Below are positions 5,799 through 6,358 of a DNA stretch of 6,358 nucleotides, piece after piece. The DNA is taken from the NCBI GenBank assembly GCA_027008665.1, contig JALVEA010000493.1, positions 1 to 6,358 of the forward strand, given 5' to 3'. Source of the stretch: Thiotrichaceae bacterium (GTDB lineage Bacteria > Pseudomonadota > Gammaproteobacteria > Thiotrichales > Thiotrichaceae). Below the pieces are notes generated by a model. That model worked only from the letters and a program-made list of their open reading frames with translations, ran no database searches and had not been told where the DNA came from. Position 1 is the first letter of the stretch. Each line of letters opens with the position of its first letter. Made by a program: the position numbers and the translations under genes.

Positions 5799-5827
5799 TT
5801 GCCTATATAGATAGGCAATGCTATAAA
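5799..5827 (+). promoter_or_regulatory. fabD promoter with overlapping palindromic operator
   Basis: TTGCCT (5799-5804), 17 nt, then TATAAA (5822-5827) preceded by TGC makes a good sigma-70 promoter with an extended -10. The start is expected near 5833, leaving a leader of about 38 nt to fabD. A perfect 20-bp palindrome, TTGCCTAT-N4-ATAGGCAA (5799-5818), covers the -35 box and most of the spacer, the classic place for a repressor to block RNA polymerase. It does not match the FadR, FabR, PsrA or FapR sites as I know them. Confidence 0.6.
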
Positions 5828-5870
5828 AAATGGAATATCCATTAAATAATACAATAAAGGAGGAGTTAAT

Positions 5871-6358
5871 ATGGCATTTGCAGCAGTATTCCCCGGTCAA
5901 GGATCTCAATCCACAGGCATGTTGGCACAGTTGGCAGATTCGTTTTCAGAGGTAAAACACACCTTTGAACAGGCATCTGATTTTCTTGATCGAGATTTAT
6001 GGCAATTAACACTGACAGAGGATGGTTCGCTTAATCAAACTGAAAATACACAACCCATTATGTTAACAGCAGGCATTGCTGTGTGGCGAGTTTGGCAGGC
6101 ACAAGGCGGAGCTTTGCCAATTGGTATGGCAGGGCATAGTTTGGGGGAGTACAGTGCTTTGGTTGCCGCAGGTGTTTTGTCCTTTGAAAATGCACTTGAA
6201 TTAGTTGCAACAAGAGCCAATTTAATGCAACGAGCAGTGCCAGAAGGTGAGGGGGCTATGGCTGCAATTTTAGGTCTAAAAGATGAGCAAGTAATAGCGG
6301 TTTGTAAACAAGTAGCAGAGGATGGTATTGCTGAGGCAGTTAATTTTAATTCACCCGG
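5871..6358 (+). CDS. fabD: Malonyl-CoA:ACP transacylase FabD, N-terminal half (cut by window edge)
   Basis: FabD moves the malonyl group from CoA to acyl carrier protein, supplying the extender unit for type II fatty acid synthesis in the cytosol. The frame is open from ATG 5871 to the window end (162 full codons of about 310). Key residues are in place: the GQGSQ motif (residues 9-13), where Gln10 contributes to the oxyanion hole, the nucleophile elbow GHSLGE with catalytic Ser90 (88-93), and Arg115 in ATRANLMQ, equivalent to the malonate-carboxylate-binding arginine of E. coli FabD (R117). NFNSPG at the right edge matches the family's next conserved block; the catalytic histidine lies beyond. 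The start has an excellent ribosome site (AAAGGAGGAG, 5856-5865). It is the first gene of its transcription unit, divergent from infA. fabG and acpP would be expected to follow but cannot be seen. Confidence 0.97.
   Translation, partial: MAFAAVFPGQGSQSTGMLAQLADSFSEVKHTFEQASDFLDRDLWQLTLTEDGSLNQTENTQPIMLTAGIAVWRVWQAQGGALPIGMAGHSLGEYSALVAAGVLSFENALELVATRANLMQRAVPEGEGAMAAILGLKDEQVIAVCKQVAEDGIAEAVNFNSP

Noticed and set aside
6035..6220. 61-codon leftward ORF within fabD
   Set aside because: Lies opposite the catalytic core of fabD, which is clearly coding on the other strand.
1..6358. CRISPR array to go with cas6
   Set aside because: I found no regularly spaced direct repeats of 20-40 bp on either strand. 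The 2083-2308 element is a single inverted pair, not an array.

Overview
The window reads as a chromosomal stretch of an AT-rich gammaproteobacterium. Glutamyl-tRNA synthetase, HtpX, translation initiation factor IF-1 and FabD all resemble their enterobacterial counterparts almost from end to end. The genus cannot be fixed from this sequence. The coding regions are AT-rich throughout. No transposase, integrase or phage gene is visible.

Left part (1-2350). The 3' three quarters of gltX run rightwards and meet a leftward pair of genes: a short unrecognised acidic ORF followed by a CRISPR RNA endonuclease of the Cas6/Cmx6 type. No other cas gene and no CRISPR array lies in the window, so this Cas6 is an orphan here. 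Just upstream of the pair is a 226-bp imperfect palindrome (2083-2308) that looks like a foldback or MITE-type element. It is the most conspicuous non-coding structure in the window.

Middle part (2360-3580). htpX, an inner-membrane zinc protease, points left and has a plausible heat-shock (sigma-32-like) promoter. Further right is a leftward tRNA-Pro with anticodon GGG. It has its own promoter with a GC-rich discriminator, and an interrupted 50-nt hairpin lies just beyond its 3' end.

Right part (3780-5370). Two translationally coupled rightward genes encode a membrane-anchored protein with three BON-like repeats and a membrane-anchored long coiled coil. This looks like a two-component envelope assembly of unknown role. 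They end at a strong bidirectional terminator shared with infA, which comes from the opposite side.

End (5400-6358). infA (leftward) and fabD (rightward, cut by the window edge) are divergent. Their shared 247-bp spacer holds two perfect inverted repeats. One is an 8-4-8 palindrome that overlaps the -35 box and spacer of a good fabD promoter, so it is a strong operator candidate. fabD appears to start its own operon, without plsX/fabH immediately upstream.
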